From: Paraescarpia echinospica
Taxonomy: Eukaryota > Annelida > Polychaeta > Sabellida > Siboglinidae
Direction: 5' to 3'
Assembly: GCA_020002185.1 (NCBI GenBank)
Contig: CM034544.1
Location: 29,657,842-29,721,841 of the forward strand
DNA length: 64,000 bases
Both the position numbers and the translations under genes were made by a program. The notes beneath the pieces were generated by a model. It had not been told where the DNA came from and searched no databases. It saw nothing but the letters and a program-made list of their open reading frames with translations. Below, one piece after another: positions 32,441-43,512 of this stretch (position 1 is its first letter; each line of letters opens with the position of its first letter).

Positions 32441-33950
32441 GCAAACAGGGGTGACCTCCCCTCGGCTGCTTGCTTTGTTGTATCTGGTATCAACATTGTT
32501 GACATTTGTCAATAAACACATTTCACTGTTCTCGTGACACCTAAGCAAATACTTACTTGTTTGTTGGATGGTCTAATTGCCAAGGATCCAATCAAACATG
32601 GTCCATGCAACTAGGACATTCGGTAGCACCAGTGGCTCCAAACACAAAATCCCTGGCTGTTTGTAACGCAATGTGGCCCACCTGTAACAAAGAACCATTT
32701 AATAGAAAGCTTTAATAGGTGTTACATGAATGTTAAGGACACGAAGATAATTATTCTGATTTTACCAGGCATTATTACAATCATCTGACACCAGAAGTAT
32801 GCTCTCTTATAAACATGGATGATTTTTATTATAAATTTATATTACCCCGAACATTAATGGTTTTTATCATGCTTTTTAAAACACAATCAATAACGCACCA
32901 CATCTGGCTCATACATTGGTGTAGTCATCACTGCAAATGTGATGGGAAACTGACAGAATTTAACCTGTTTATTTTCTATCATGCCTTGATGCAAATGTTT
33001 ACTTAACTGGTCTAAATTATGTGCAGCATCTGCCTTACAGAATACTGATTTATTGATTAACTATTCCCTGAGATGAGGCATATGGTGTAGGATGAAATTA
33101 ATTTGGGCCTTTTAGGCAAGATTACCGGAAATTTGAAACCTTGACTTTTCAGCCAGTATATAATAGTATTTATTATAACTTATATTATTATTGTGGACGT
33201 GGTCTGGCATTCTTGATAAGTTGATACACATGCGCTAGATCTGCTGTCGCTGTTCATACATATTGATTACGCAGCCCGGACATCAGAATCAACTCATGCT
33301 AAACAAATTAATAATAACCTTCATATATATATATATAAGGTGTAACATGCATGGTAAAACATCATGACATAAATAATAGTTACATTTATATCAGCAACCA
33401 TATTTATTTTCACATAGTTATACATTACTTACAATTAAACCCCCGGCAAATCAAAACTCAAACAAGGTATAAACACATTTAAAAAAACAAATGTATAAAA
33501 TTGTAACAATGTTTATACCATAATTATCATTACACTTACTTACTTGCTCCTGCAAGACAGCTACACAATAAATGTAAATGATGCACTCATGCATATATGA
33601 TGTAGTGCATATAAAATAATTATTATTTCAAATGAATACTAAAAAAATACTAACCAATGTTAAATATGTAAAACAAATTGTAAAGAAATCTTCAAATAAA
33701 ATACCTGATTGGCATACTCATCATAACAAATAATACATGTTGAATAATAGAGAACAAAATTACACAAGTTTACATATGCATAGCCGTAGTTGAAGGTTCA
33801 GCAGACACGACGTCTCTAGTCTGGCCCTGGGTCTGGCTTGTTGTGACGGCGGGCTGTCACCGTCAGTGTCATGCGCTATTCCAATGACAATGCTACTTTC
33901 TTTTCGCCAACGACAGTAATAGTATCATCAGTTGGCTGAGGAAGGCTATG
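32441..33950. other. Non-coding stretch
   Basis: AT-rich with short AT tracts (33328-33340). I recognise no gene, RNA gene or array. Confidence 0.4.
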
Positions 33951-33955
33951 TCTAG

Positions 33956-34138
33956 TCAGCCTGTAGCTTGGTGTAGCCGTAGCCGTAGCGTAGGGCTAAC
34001 AATAACATCCTCGCCTGGCTGGCTAACAACGTCAACGATAACGACTTCGTCTGCACGATGTACATCGGCTGTTACTGTAAACGTGGTAGCACTAGTGTCG
34101 TAGTGACAGTCACTGTCGTCGGTGCCAGTGTTGTCGTT
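33956..34138 (-). other. Candidate terminal exon of an unknown gene
   Basis: On the minus strand a strong acceptor (CAGTTTTTTTAG) precedes 61 open codons that end in TGA (33956-33958). The peptide is acidic then Val/Thr-rich (NDNTGTDDSDCHYDTSATTF at the start, EDVIVSPTLRLR near the end). I recognise no family, and the base composition is less AT-rich than its surroundings. It could belong with the possible first exon at 40632-40562, but nothing links them. Confidence 0.25.
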
Positions 34139-34859
34139 CTAAAAAAACTGAGTTATCGTGTTTGTTTTACGAACCTTCGCCTTCGGTGGCGGCGTCGCGG
34201 ATAAGTCAGAGTGAGCGATAATTGGACTTGTTTATCGGTAACCGCGTGCGTCGTTAATGCAGCCTCGTTGTGAATGTAGCCTCTGTCTTAAATCTGAACA
34301 ACCCCGGGGGTCATTTCGATGATAGAGTCGAAGCGTTAATAATTATACAGGTACATAAAAAACAATTTCGGATATTTTATTATGTGATATAAACCTCTGA
34401 CATGTCTAATTTATCTGGATTCTTGCTCCTTTAAAACACATAAAAAGTGTGCGTAATTTGTATTTATATTCTGGCACATTATTACTGATGTGTGACACCC
34501 CAAATGAATTACCCAATCGAGTCTGTTGTTTACGGACTGGTTGTTGGAGCATTCATGCATTGCATTGACCTCTCTAGCAGCAAATGAAATCATGTGTAGC
34601 CGAAAGGGTTCATTCACAAACTACGATCTTCAAAATGATTCGCTGCCCTGTTTCCCGTGGGTCCTTCATATGCTCACCGGCACGAGCTGGTATATCTTAC
34701 AAAACCACGCTTGCATTCGTTAAATATCCAGTTAACCCATTAGACCCCCAGCCAGTTAAATTGGCATGTTGTAACAGGCCTGCAGTGGCTAATTTAGTAA
34801 ATTACTATTGTAAGGTGGCAGTTTGGACACCTACACATGTTCATAGTTATGTTGTAACG

Positions 34860-35780
34860 TGCTAATTAAGAGATGGAATACATCTTAATTTTAATTCTAA
34901 TGTCGCTACCAGCCACAATATGGCAGCACCATATGCTAAGTAGATGACGGGTATTGTTACATTCTTTATTTTGTGAAACTACATTTTCATGATTTAATTG
35001 CTAAGATGTTGATTATAATTATATTTAGGTAATTAATTACTATGAGTAACCAGTTGCTTGAATGGTATGAGATAAACCCCAGAGACACAGGTCACGTGTG
35101 TATTCACCAAGCATTGGTACAGCAGCTGTAGGCTAGGCTGGCTCAGGTTTCACACAACAAGGAGGAGACATTTATTTTTGGTGAGTGTCAACTTGTTCAA
35201 TAATACTTTTAAGGTATTATTTCCCTTTTCTAATTATACCACATCATGAAGTGAAAGATTGTCCATCATTAGACCTAAACTTGCATGGATGTTTTAAAGC
35301 AATTATTTAGTTATAAGGGTTTTCACTATATGGAAAATTGCTTTGAGTGGACACCCCAGGATGCTGTGGTTGACCCCCACTGGCTGGTTGTAAACAGTAG
35401 TGGTCTTAATGAGTTTTAGAATACTTGCATCCTGCTGGTGATATAACTTGCAGAGTATACAGTTTTAATCATGTTTAATCAGGTACTGTGTTTTGTATTA
35501 TGATGCTTAATCTACGTGCTATTAGGTTAATATACGGCCATATTATGCATTTAGCAATAAAATGTGTTCTATGAAGCTATGCAGTCAGTATCAGAAACTG
35601 CCCAGTGGCCACTAATGTCCCCATGATTAATCACCCTATGGGGTTGGCTGGGTAGGATGTGGAGCATATTCCCTAGAGACTAACACTTGAAAACAAGTTG
35701 GGAGCCACCGTGAATAGTGTAGCTAGATGGTAAACACTGGCCAAGTGTTTGGTTCAGTCATTTAACAAGTCATAGAATAG
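34860..35780. other. Non-coding stretch upstream of the RTE-like copy
   Basis: No gene recognised on either strand. Confidence 0.4.
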
Positions 35781-35785
35781 GTATA

Positions 35786-37438
35786 GTGCTTCTAACAAAC
35801 GAGGAACAAGACACGAGGTGGATTGAACACTTCCGAGAAGTACTAAATCAACCAACACCAACCACACTCTTCAACTTCGAACAGGAACCAAACATAAAAG
35901 AGCTTGATGTCATCACCAATGACATCACCAGGGCAGAAGTTTCCAAAGCCATCGATGGCCTCAAGAACAACAAGGCAGCGGGCCTTGATGAAGTATCGGC
36001 CGAACTATTGAAACATGGCAAGGACGGGGTTGTAGACGAGTTAACCTACTTGTTCAATCTGATCTGGTCTGAGGAGGAAGTTCCTGATGATTGGAGACGA
36101 GGATCAGTGATCGTGACGTTACCAAAGAAGGGGTGCCTGAGCGATTGCAATAACTGGCGAGGAATAACATTGATGTCAGTACCTGGAAAAGTGTTCTGCA
36201 GTGTGATCCTAAACCGGCTGAAGACAGCAGTTGACCAACACCTCCGGGAGGAACAAGCTGGTTTTCGAAGAGGAAGGTCATGCTGTGAGCAGATCTTCAC
36301 ATTGCGAAACATCATCGAACAAAGCAGAGAGTTCCAGATACCTCTTTTAGTCAATTTCATTGACTTTAAGAAGGCTTTCGACAGTGTCCACAGAAATTCG
36401 CTGTGGCAAATCCTGAAGCTATACGGCATACCAAGCAAATATATAGACATTTTCAAATCGCTATACCGAAACACCAACTGCTGCATCAAGACCAACGATG
36501 GCTACACAGACATGTTCGATATAGAGACAGGTGTACGTCAAGGTTGCATCCTGTCCCCTTTCCTCTTTGTTGTTGTTATCGACTTCATCATGAGGAAAAC
36601 GATGAAAGATCCGAACTTTGGTGTTAAATGGATAAATAACAGGTTGACAGACCTTGACTTTGCCGATGATATTGCACTGCTCAGCCACACGCCGGAGATC
36701 CTACAAGAGATGACCAATAATTTAAACAAAAATGGAGAGATGGTCGGATTACGAATCAGCTATGGGAAGACAAAATCATTGTCAGCTGGTGATGGATCTG
36801 ACCCCCACATTGTGATCGGTCAGGAAGAGTTGCAATGCGTCGAGAACTTCCCTTACCTTGGAAGCTACATCTCTAGGAAAGGCGACGCGGAAGTAGATGT
36901 ACGAGCGAGGATAGGCAAGGCATCAGCAGTGTTCCAAAGACTACGTCCAATATGGTCCAGTAACACCATCAGAAAGGACATAAAACTACGTCTTTACATA
37001 TCAATCGTAATACCAACAGCGATATATGCCTGTGAAACGTGGAAGAATACGGCGAGGATATCAAAAAAACTAGACGTATTCCATCGACGATGTCTCCGGT
37101 TCATACTGGGCATATCGTGGAGAGAACACACCACAAATGAAGAAGTGATGAGGAGGGCAGGTCTGGACAGCCTGCATCACATAGTTAAGTCTCGACGACG
37201 AAGACTAGCGGGACATATCCTACGCCTACCAAGAGAGAGAACAGCACATGTAGCAATGGAATGGGTGCCTGAAGGTGGAAATAGAAGGAGAGGAAGGCCG
37301 ACTAAGACCTGGCGCAATACGTTTAAAAAAGATCTGGCTGAGATGGAAATCACCTGGAATGAGGCCAAAGAAATTGCGAAAGACCGTAGTAGATGGAGAA
37401 CGCTCGTAACACAAAGTAGTATAGGAATATGGAATTGA
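35786..37438 (+). CDS. RTE-like LINE reverse transcriptase, 5'-truncated but open
   Basis: 550 open codons with no stop. The first codon is GTG and the frame remains open upstream, so this is not a natural start; homology begins at once with LTNEEQDTRWIEHFREVL, and the endonuclease half is missing. Motifs: FIDFKKAFDSV at 191-201 (metal Asp193 or equivalent), GVRQGCILSP at 249-258, FADDIALL at 292-299, then a thumb and a basic C-terminal region (RRRRLAGHILRLP, RRRGRPTKTW). The protein makes cDNA at a nicked target. The style fits RTE-like LINEs common in molluscs; clade assignment is inferred. The intact frame suggests a fairly young copy, dead on arrival through 5' truncation. Confidence 0.85.
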   Translation: MLLTNEEQDTRWIEHFREVLNQPTPTTLFNFEQEPNIKELDVITNDITRAEVSKAIDGLKNNKAAGLDEVSAELLKHGKDGVVDELTYLFNLIWSEEEVPDDWRRGSVIVTLPKKGCLSDCNNWRGITLMSVPGKVFCSVILNRLKTAVDQHLREEQAGFRRGRSCCEQIFTLRNIIEQSREFQIPLLVNFIDFKKAFDSVHRNSLWQILKLYGIPSKYIDIFKSLYRNTNCCIKTNDGYTDMFDIETGVRQGCILSPFLFVVVIDFIMRKTMKDPNFGVKWINNRLTDLDFADDIALLSHTPEILQEMTNNLNKNGEMVGLRISYGKTKSLSAGDGSDPHIVIGQEELQCVENFPYLGSYISRKGDAEVDVRARIGKASAVFQRLRPIWSSNTIRKDIKLRLYISIVIPTAIYACETWKNTARISKKLDVFHRRCLRFILGISWREHTTNEEVMRRAGLDSLHHIVKSRRRRLAGHILRLPRERTAHVAMEWVPEGGNRRRGRPTKTWRNTFKKDLAEMEITWNEAKEIAKDRSRWRTLVTQSSIGIWN

Positions 37439-37439
37439 A

Positions 37440-39230
37440 ATACTTGTGTAAATAATTATATGTGTTCTGCTATAAATGACATGTTGCACCATGCCATTGC
37501 AGGAGGGAGCCAGGCCTGGAATGAATGATGTGAGATTCATTTATGAGTCTCCAGAGCAGTGTTGGGGTGAGCATCGTCATTACAGTCATGGTAGATTATG
37601 TAATTATTGCATCTGTTAGATGCTTATACTTGTGTTGTTGATTTACATACATTTGCATTCCTAGTATAACTTGTACGACAATTATAGATCTTTAGGTTAC
37701 TTTACATTATACTGGATTCATTATATTGCGCGTGCGTGCTGTGTGACATGTGTCCACGCATCATAATCATTAATATATCTACTTACGTGTATTTGTATTG
37801 TTAGTACTGTATTGACAAACTGTTTACTTTGTTTAGGTTTCTTTTTGTATCCGGAAGTAAGACCACAATTAAAGAACTTGATCGAAAAGATTGGAGCCGA
37901 CTTGTTGTTGTACAAACAACCCGTCACACTATTATTATTAGTTATTAGAGAAAGACTAGAACGGAAAATCCAGATTCGCATTATATAAAAGAATGCTGCG
38001 CAAGGCAAGCATATGGTCGCCGTCAAAGCAACAAGGTTTGAACGATTTGTTTATTTTCGCGTCTGTAGGCGTAGTTCTTGGTGTCTACCGGAACAGAATG
38101 TAGTTGACAGTTACGATTCATGACTGGAATTTGGTACAGACATATTGGCCTGACCTTAGATTCACTTCGTGATCATGTCCTGGTTTTAAGATCGAACCGG
38201 AAAGATGAAATTATGCAAATAAATGCAGACCCCCTCACGTGAGTGAGCACCCTCATCCCCATAGTATGACGACATAAAAACACGCATGCGTAGAGCCATA
38301 ATTCTACAAATTTCATACTATGCGTTTAAAAGGGGACTACTTTTTTAATTACGGGGAGGGCGGCAATGAACATAGACGAAGAGACACGTTGACGCTCTCC
38401 ACGGGAAACTATGAAAATGTTTCCCACAGTTTAGACTTATCAAAATTGCGGCAAATATAAACCACAATGGTTTATATATTGCTTTATCTTTCGATCTTCA
38501 AAAACTACGGACACTTTAAATGTAAAATAGAGTTGGACTGTCGGCGCACATGAATGTGCAAACGTTGTACGGACATCGTGTCTGAAGTTTATACTGATGA
38601 ATAAAACATATATATTCGTGACGAACCTGGAACGCTTGTTTGTTCAATTTCGTTTACAAACAAATACACCCTTAGCCGTGAGGGGACAATGCATCACCAC
38701 AGCACGATGATGCACACGGCTTGGCGAGCGACATACCCGAGGTAAGGCTCCGGTCTTCTTAAGCCATTTGCGTACCGCTCAACTGAAGGAAGGAAGACGG
38801 AGGGGAGAACAACTTTACAATGTGTCCCTATTCCCCAGGCTGCTGCCACATATGTCAACATTTCTAGAGTGCCTGCAGGTTTTAAGCTGTATCTTCAAAA
38901 CTGTAGATTTTCTGTAATGGCATATTGTGTTTATTTTGATGATCATTGGATTGTCTTTAAAATGGTGTGATTGTGGTGTATATTGGTTAAATATATATTG
39001 TTATTTATAGGTAACAAACATAGAAAAGTTCTTATATTCGGCACAACTAGAGTGGAATATCATGCATTTTATTGACATCAAATGCATTTACTGTGTATTT
39101 ACACTTGCCATGCCTTGCTTACACATGAGAAAATGTAGATCAGTTCACTTAGTATAAATATAAACAGTAAATCACAACTTTGTAATATTTGTATCTTGGT
39201 TGCTGTCATCCTGTTATGGACTAATGCCTT
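37440..39230. other. Non-coding stretch
   Basis: It contains the short 3' UTR of the RTE-like copy. I see no gene or array. Confidence 0.4.
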
Positions 39231-39262
39231 AATTGGCTTATTGTATAAGCTATGCCTATGCC

Positions 39263-39451
39263 ATGGCTTCTGTGTCGCCCGTGACGGTGACCAAACTTAG
39301 ACAACGAAACATAAACAAAGCCCAAATCATCCATTTATTGCTCATTCAGTTGCATTTCGAACATAATGCCAAGTTACCTTTAGTTCAGTGTCAGCTAACT
39401 GTCACATCCAACGAAATAATAGCTCAAACTTCGTCATTGGTAAACAACTAG
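39263..39451 (+). other. Weak candidate short ORF with good start context
   Basis: GCCATGGCT gives a favourable start, and 62 codons follow (MASVSPVTVTKLRQRNINKA at the N-terminus). There is no recognisable family and no splice evidence. It could be a first exon or chance. Confidence 0.15.
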
Positions 39452-39624
39452 TCCAAGGCGCCGCCATTATTGAAGGTCCATAGGTGGCGAACTTCTACCG
39501 CGAAAAATTCATTTTTTTAATGCAAGCACATGTCGAAAATACCCACAATTCATAGCTCAGATGTCAATGAATCGGCTAGTGTTAGTCTTTTAAGTATCCA
39601 CAAGATGCGGCCACCGCTAGAGGC

Positions 39625-39710
39625 TTTATCTCCACTGGGCGCTTTAGGGCGCTCCCGGGCGCTCTGGGGAGAAAACACCCGGGCGCTTTCGGACGCGCGG
39701 GGTCTAATGG
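39625..39710. other. GC-rich patch with GGGCGCT repeats
   Basis: An unusually GC-rich block in AT-rich surroundings, with CCCGGGCGCTCTGGGGAG and CACCCGGGCGCTTTCGG forming a repeated core and potential hairpins. The function is unknown; the block ends at the GGGGTCTAATGGG motif noted above. Confidence 0.4.
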
Positions 39711-40234
39711 GTTTTAACTCTAGACTAGGCCTAATATAATTTTCATCTGGAAAAGCGTAACCTAACAACACGCCATCTTATGCAAACAGTGAATGCGTGT
39801 ACAGGTGCATGGCGTAAATTAGCAGCGCCATCCGTCAGTTGTAAAAACTAGCTGTAAAATTCGCGAGAACGAGGCAAGAACACATTACGTAGGTTTATAG
39901 ACAACAATGGCGCTGCCCATGAAATAGAGTAGTTGTGTGTTCAATAAGGTTTTTTTAATAAACGAGTGACGTGACATTTTTTATTAGTTGTAACTTGTTA
40001 GTTTCTATTAGCACTTTTAGATGCACAACACTAAACAAAAAAATATTCCCTTTAATACTATTGCTAACACTTCTGAAGAACCGCGACTACTTATTAGGAA
40101 AGCATATGCACTATCTGATTACTATGGATTGTGAATAAGGCGGCCACAAAACTCGTTCATTTGACAATGGTGGAAATCTAGGCCCTGTGTCGTGCGTATT
40201 CCAGAAACGTTTCGCCTGCCTAAATTAACAGGCA

Positions 40235-40242
40235 ATTACGCA

Positions 40243-40280
<38 letters not shown>

Positions 40281-40281
40281 A

Positions 40282-40320
<39 letters not shown>
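40235..40320. repeat. (CA)n microsatellite
   Basis: About 80 bp of CA with a few CACT interruptions. Confidence 0.95.
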
Positions 40321-40322
<2 letters not shown>

Positions 40323-40561
40323 TATTTCAATTATAATTAGATAGTTTGTTTAAGTATCCGTCCTACGTCTGTTTGAACACATATCTACCACCAGGCTACA
40401 CCGATAACTCCGTCACGTTTGGAGATCTAGGGGCGAATTTTCTACATCACAGCTAGGCGGTCTTAAAACGAAATAAACGTCACACAGGAACTTCCTGGTC
40501 TACTGGACCAATAGCAGGAGAACATTATTTGTTCACATCTGCATTGACTGACCGTGCATAC

Positions 40562-40632
40562 CTGAAAACAAGTTGTCTGAAAATGAAGATAGGCTCGCCC
40601 GTATTGTATAGGTAGTCGATCGAGGTTGCCAT
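40562..40632 (-). other. Candidate first coding exon of an unknown gene
   Basis: On the minus strand ATGGCAACC (context CTCCATC before it) opens 23 codons beginning MATSIDYLYNTGEPIFIFRQ, and the frame reaches a plausible donor, GTATGC, after TTTTCAG. The family is unknown. It is supported only by start context and donor. Confidence 0.2.
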
Positions 40633-40859
40633 GATGGAGTGTACGTCTCCTTTGTGTGCGGGATGGCGGAACGGTATTCAAACTTATTGCACGTGACGCA
40701 TTGTACTGTAGTAGTGTATACGAGGATTTGGAGGGGTATCCTGAGGAGTTTTCGCCGTATTTTTGAACGATATTGGGGAGATAGAGGCGTCCGCCCCCCC
40801 GAGTGATGTGAGTAGTCACGTGACTAGCGAGTGTAACGAGAGGCGCCACCTGGCGGTTG

Positions 40860-41320
40860 CGTCAGAGGTGAAATAGTAGGTGACGCCCCCTGACGGTGTG
40901 GCTATGGGTTGTTGGAGGGGGGGGGGCGTAGAGAGGACGTGTCCCTAGCGTGTGATTAGTGTGTATGAATGCGCGTGTATGAAAGAACTAACGAAACACA
41001 AGAGTATACGAGTGCACACGAATTTTATTGACGAAAGATACAAGCGTATATACGTATAACATGAAACCGTGTTTTATTAAGCGAAGACAAGCGCACGAAC
41101 AGCAAGACTTGTGGGTGAGCGAACACCGCGCCAGAGGTCGTGAGCTTAGGGGTCAATACGACCACGCCAGTGGCTCGTGGGATGATGATGATGATAGTAC
41201 GACTTACGGGTGAGTGAACACCGCGCCAGAGGCCGTGAGCTTACGGGTGTGTGAGCACCGCGCCATAGGTTCGAATCATATAATGACGATGATGATGATA
41301 CCTGTTCGTTAATGAAACAC
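40860..41320. other. Polinton flank with short direct repeats
   Basis: Three diverged copies of a GAGYGAACACCGCGCCAGAG / CGTGAGCTTANGGGT unit at 41117-41270, separated by a GAT run. This repeat lies just past the protease gene and could be subterminal sequence of the Polinton, but I could not find a matching inverted terminal copy. Confidence 0.5.
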
Positions 41321-41322
41321 GG

Positions 41323-41775
41323 TTATCGCAGTTGTTTAAGCCAATCGAATACACGGCAATCGTTTTCTACCAGATCAGTGCCGAAACCGGTTACGAAATC
41401 CTTCATGACAAGTCCACGACAGCGAAACATGAGATAGGCAACACAGTATTGTCCGCAAACGTTAGACACGGGACTCTGGAGTCTCTTAGAATTATGAGTC
41501 CATGTTACACAATGTTTATTCAAGAAGCGACGGAACTCGACGTGCCGTGGCGGCAAGCCGTAAGAGCAGAAGTATTCGCCGCGACCGTTGGCGTCTACGT
41601 AGATCGCTATCCAATGTTCGCCGGGTTTACCCGCGTCGTGCGTGTTGCACACGAAGGCGACGGGGTAAGCGTCTATCCGGAGATCGAGGAGTACGTCTTT
41701 GGGTACGATCCCACCGATGATGGCACGGGCGTGCGTATCGAGGGTGAGTAGGCGGACGAGCTGCATGGTTTCCAT
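41323..41775 (-). CDS. Adenain-like cysteine protease (Polinton PRO)
   Basis: 150 codons, uninterrupted, from an ATG one base after the capsid stop. The His54-Trp55 pair (GEHW), a QSPVSNVCG segment with Gln100 and Cys107, and the following C-V-A-Y-L helix fit the adenovirus maturation protease fold (family C5), which trims capsid precursors. The position that carries an acidic triad residue in relatives, four after Tyr68 in the EYFxSYG motif, is Cys70 here, so activity is doubtful even though the frame is open. Family usual length is about 140-200 residues. Confidence 0.82.
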   Translation of the reverse strand: METMQLVRLLTLDTHARAIIGGIVPKDVLLDLRIDAYPVAFVCNTHDAGKPGEHWIAIYVDANGRGEYFCSYGLPPRHVEFRRFLNKHCVTWTHNSKRLQSPVSNVCGQYCVAYLMFRCRGLVMKDFVTGFGTDLVENDCRVFDWLKQLR

Positions 41776-41776
41776 C

Positions 41777-43082
41777 TCAGTAGTCGTAGATGACGTTGCG
41801 ATTCTTGTCGATCTCCAGCACGGTCTCGAACTCGGCGTAGGCGACGACGTTCACAGTGGTCGTCAGCGCGTCGCGGAAATGAGCCTCGATGCGCACGTTG
41901 CCCTTTTGTACCAGATGGAAGCAGCAGTCGTCGCACGCATCGGGGGTGAGGTCCACGCCGAAGAAGGTGTAGCCGTGTCGGAAGTCGGCGCGAGTCAAGC
42001 CGTTGCCTTCGTCCTGCCACACCTTATCCGTCGAGGTGAACAGGTTATGGTAGCACCTGACAAAGAGGTCGTCGTCATAGTTGGGCTGGAAAGGTTTGGA
42101 GGGTATCTGCCGTCCGTCGACGTACACGGCGAGTAAGTTGATGTGGTTGTTTTTAGCGTGAAACGGATTTCTGGCGTAGCTTCCGTTGTAGGCGTCGTTA
42201 TCGATGCAGCACAGCACGAGACGTTTCGGAAGAGCGCCAAGAAAGAGATTCTCGTGCGTGTGCGAGCGGGTACCTGCGGGAATGGAGTAGACCTTGTATT
42301 CGACGGGTCGCATCGGATACTTGGCTGTGGTTTTTTTTAGGGTTTTGATGTGAGCCACCTGCACGCTCGGATTCAGGGTGGCCTTCTTGACGAACAGTGT
42401 AGCGTTGACGATCTGTATCTTGTAGCCGGGGTTGGCTCCGCCGGCCATGAGCGCGAACGCATCCTTGCTGCGCACCAGTCGTATATTGACCTCGACGCCG
42501 TTGATGAGGAATTTATCCTGGAGGAAGAGGTCCACGTGGAGTCGACCACGCGACTCCGGGCGATCATGTTGCGTCTGGCGACGAACCCCGCGTTGGCTGC
42601 TGGATCGGCGGCGTCAATGACGACGGCGTCCATACGGGTGGCCGTGTCCTTGTGCCACATATGACTCGTCAGTTGCGTCTCCTTGGCATCGTCGCCGTAA
42701 CTGAGCAGCGTCTCTATGTAGGCGCGGTACGGGTACGTGTTGGTCGAGGGAGTCACGAGCGTTCCGTTCAGGTAGACGTCGACCTGACTGAACAGCGAAT
42801 GGAGCCAGTTATTCACGGGACCGACGGGATCGGCGGCGTCGAGATCGGTTCCGTCGTCACGCGTCACCTTCGTCTGAACGTGTAGCGTCGTGCTGGCGAG
42901 ATCCAGGTAATCGTCTCCCGAACCGGTACGACGAATTCGATCGGTCCGCCCGAGTCGAGCGAGGACATCGGTTGGTGGTGGACCGTGTGACTCTCGATGA
43001 TGCCGGTCTGAGTCGGTGGCACGGTGAAGACATCGAGTTCGCTCTTGAGGCCCTCACACGATAGTTTATGAACGAACGCCAT
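41777..43082 (-). pseudogene. Major capsid protein (double jelly-roll, Polinton), two frameshifts
   Basis: The start ATG is at 43082 (an upstream in-frame ATG at 43103 is also possible) and overlaps the end of the basic-protein gene by 17 bases. Three consecutive segments lie in three different frames: 43103-42864, 42867-42373 and 42535-41777, so there are breaks near 42.9 kb and 42.54 kb. Landmarks include HKLSCEGLKSELDVF near the start, WLHSLFSQVDVYLNG in the middle and QDKFLINGVEVNIRL in the last segment. This family forms the trimeric hexon-like capsomer of Polintons and relatives (often annotated as F54H12.2-like in animal genomes). The breaks make it non-functional. Confidence 0.85.
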
Positions 43083-43477
43083 CGTCGAATATATCGGGCT
43101 CACGACGTGTCGGTCTCTGCTGCTTCCTCTGGCGTCGCGCGGCTGTACTGACTCGTTTCGCAGCGGGTGCGCGTCTTATACACTTACGCGGTTGCACGCC
43201 CGGGGTCATGAGGTCGCTTATCATGTCTCTACCGGCAGCGGTGACGCGACGTTTGGCGGCCGTTCTGATGTTCTGTCCCGACAGGGCGTCGTCGGCTAAG
43301 CGTGCGGCTGTCGACACCGCTCTCTTTCCCAACGCCACGGCACCTCTCTTGACGAGCGGCATGACGCTACGCAGTAGACCTCCGAATAGACTTCCCAGTC
43401 CTTGTCCTCGTTGGTATCGGGCACACGCGAAATAGGGAAGCGCACCGCCCGCCTGACGAGCGTAGTAGTCGTTGTAA

Positions 43478-43482
<5 letters not shown>
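43066..43482 (-). CDS. Small basic core or membrane-active protein (Polinton pX/pVI-like)
   Basis: About 138 codons from an ATG at 43482. The N-terminus has YARQAGGALPYF, followed by a glycine-rich LGSLFGGLLRSVMPLVK amphipathic helix and an Arg/Lys-rich tail with KRRVTAAGRDM and a basic RRQRKQQRP cluster. Proteins of this pattern lie between penton and capsid genes in Polinton-like elements and are compared with adenovirus core or pVI-type proteins; the exact role is inferred. The frame is open, but it is fused in frame to the end of the penton gene by an (AT)n tract. Confidence 0.68.

Positions 43483-43511
<29 letters not shown>
43480..43511. repeat. (AT)n microsatellite at a gene junction
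   Basis: About 32 bp of AT replace the normal end of the penton-like gene. The TAT-ATA codons read through without a stop and join it to the basic-protein gene. Confidence 0.95.

Positions 43512-43512
<1 letters not shown>

Larger units (their letters stand above)
34732..39717. other. Possible TTAA-flanked inverted termini (piggyBac-like)
   Basis: TTAA-CCCATTAGACCCC at 34732-34748 faces GGGGTCTAATGGG-TT-TTAA at 39699-39717. Thirteen to fifteen bases match as an inverted repeat, and TTAA lies at or near both ends, as in piggyBac insertions. The right TTAA is offset by two T bases, and no transposase is visible inside. The pair may be chance or two separate short elements. Confidence 0.25.

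Noticed and set aside
41260..41280. GGTTCGAATC motif resembling a tRNA T-loop
   Set aside because: No acceptor stem, D-arm or anticodon arm can be folded around it.
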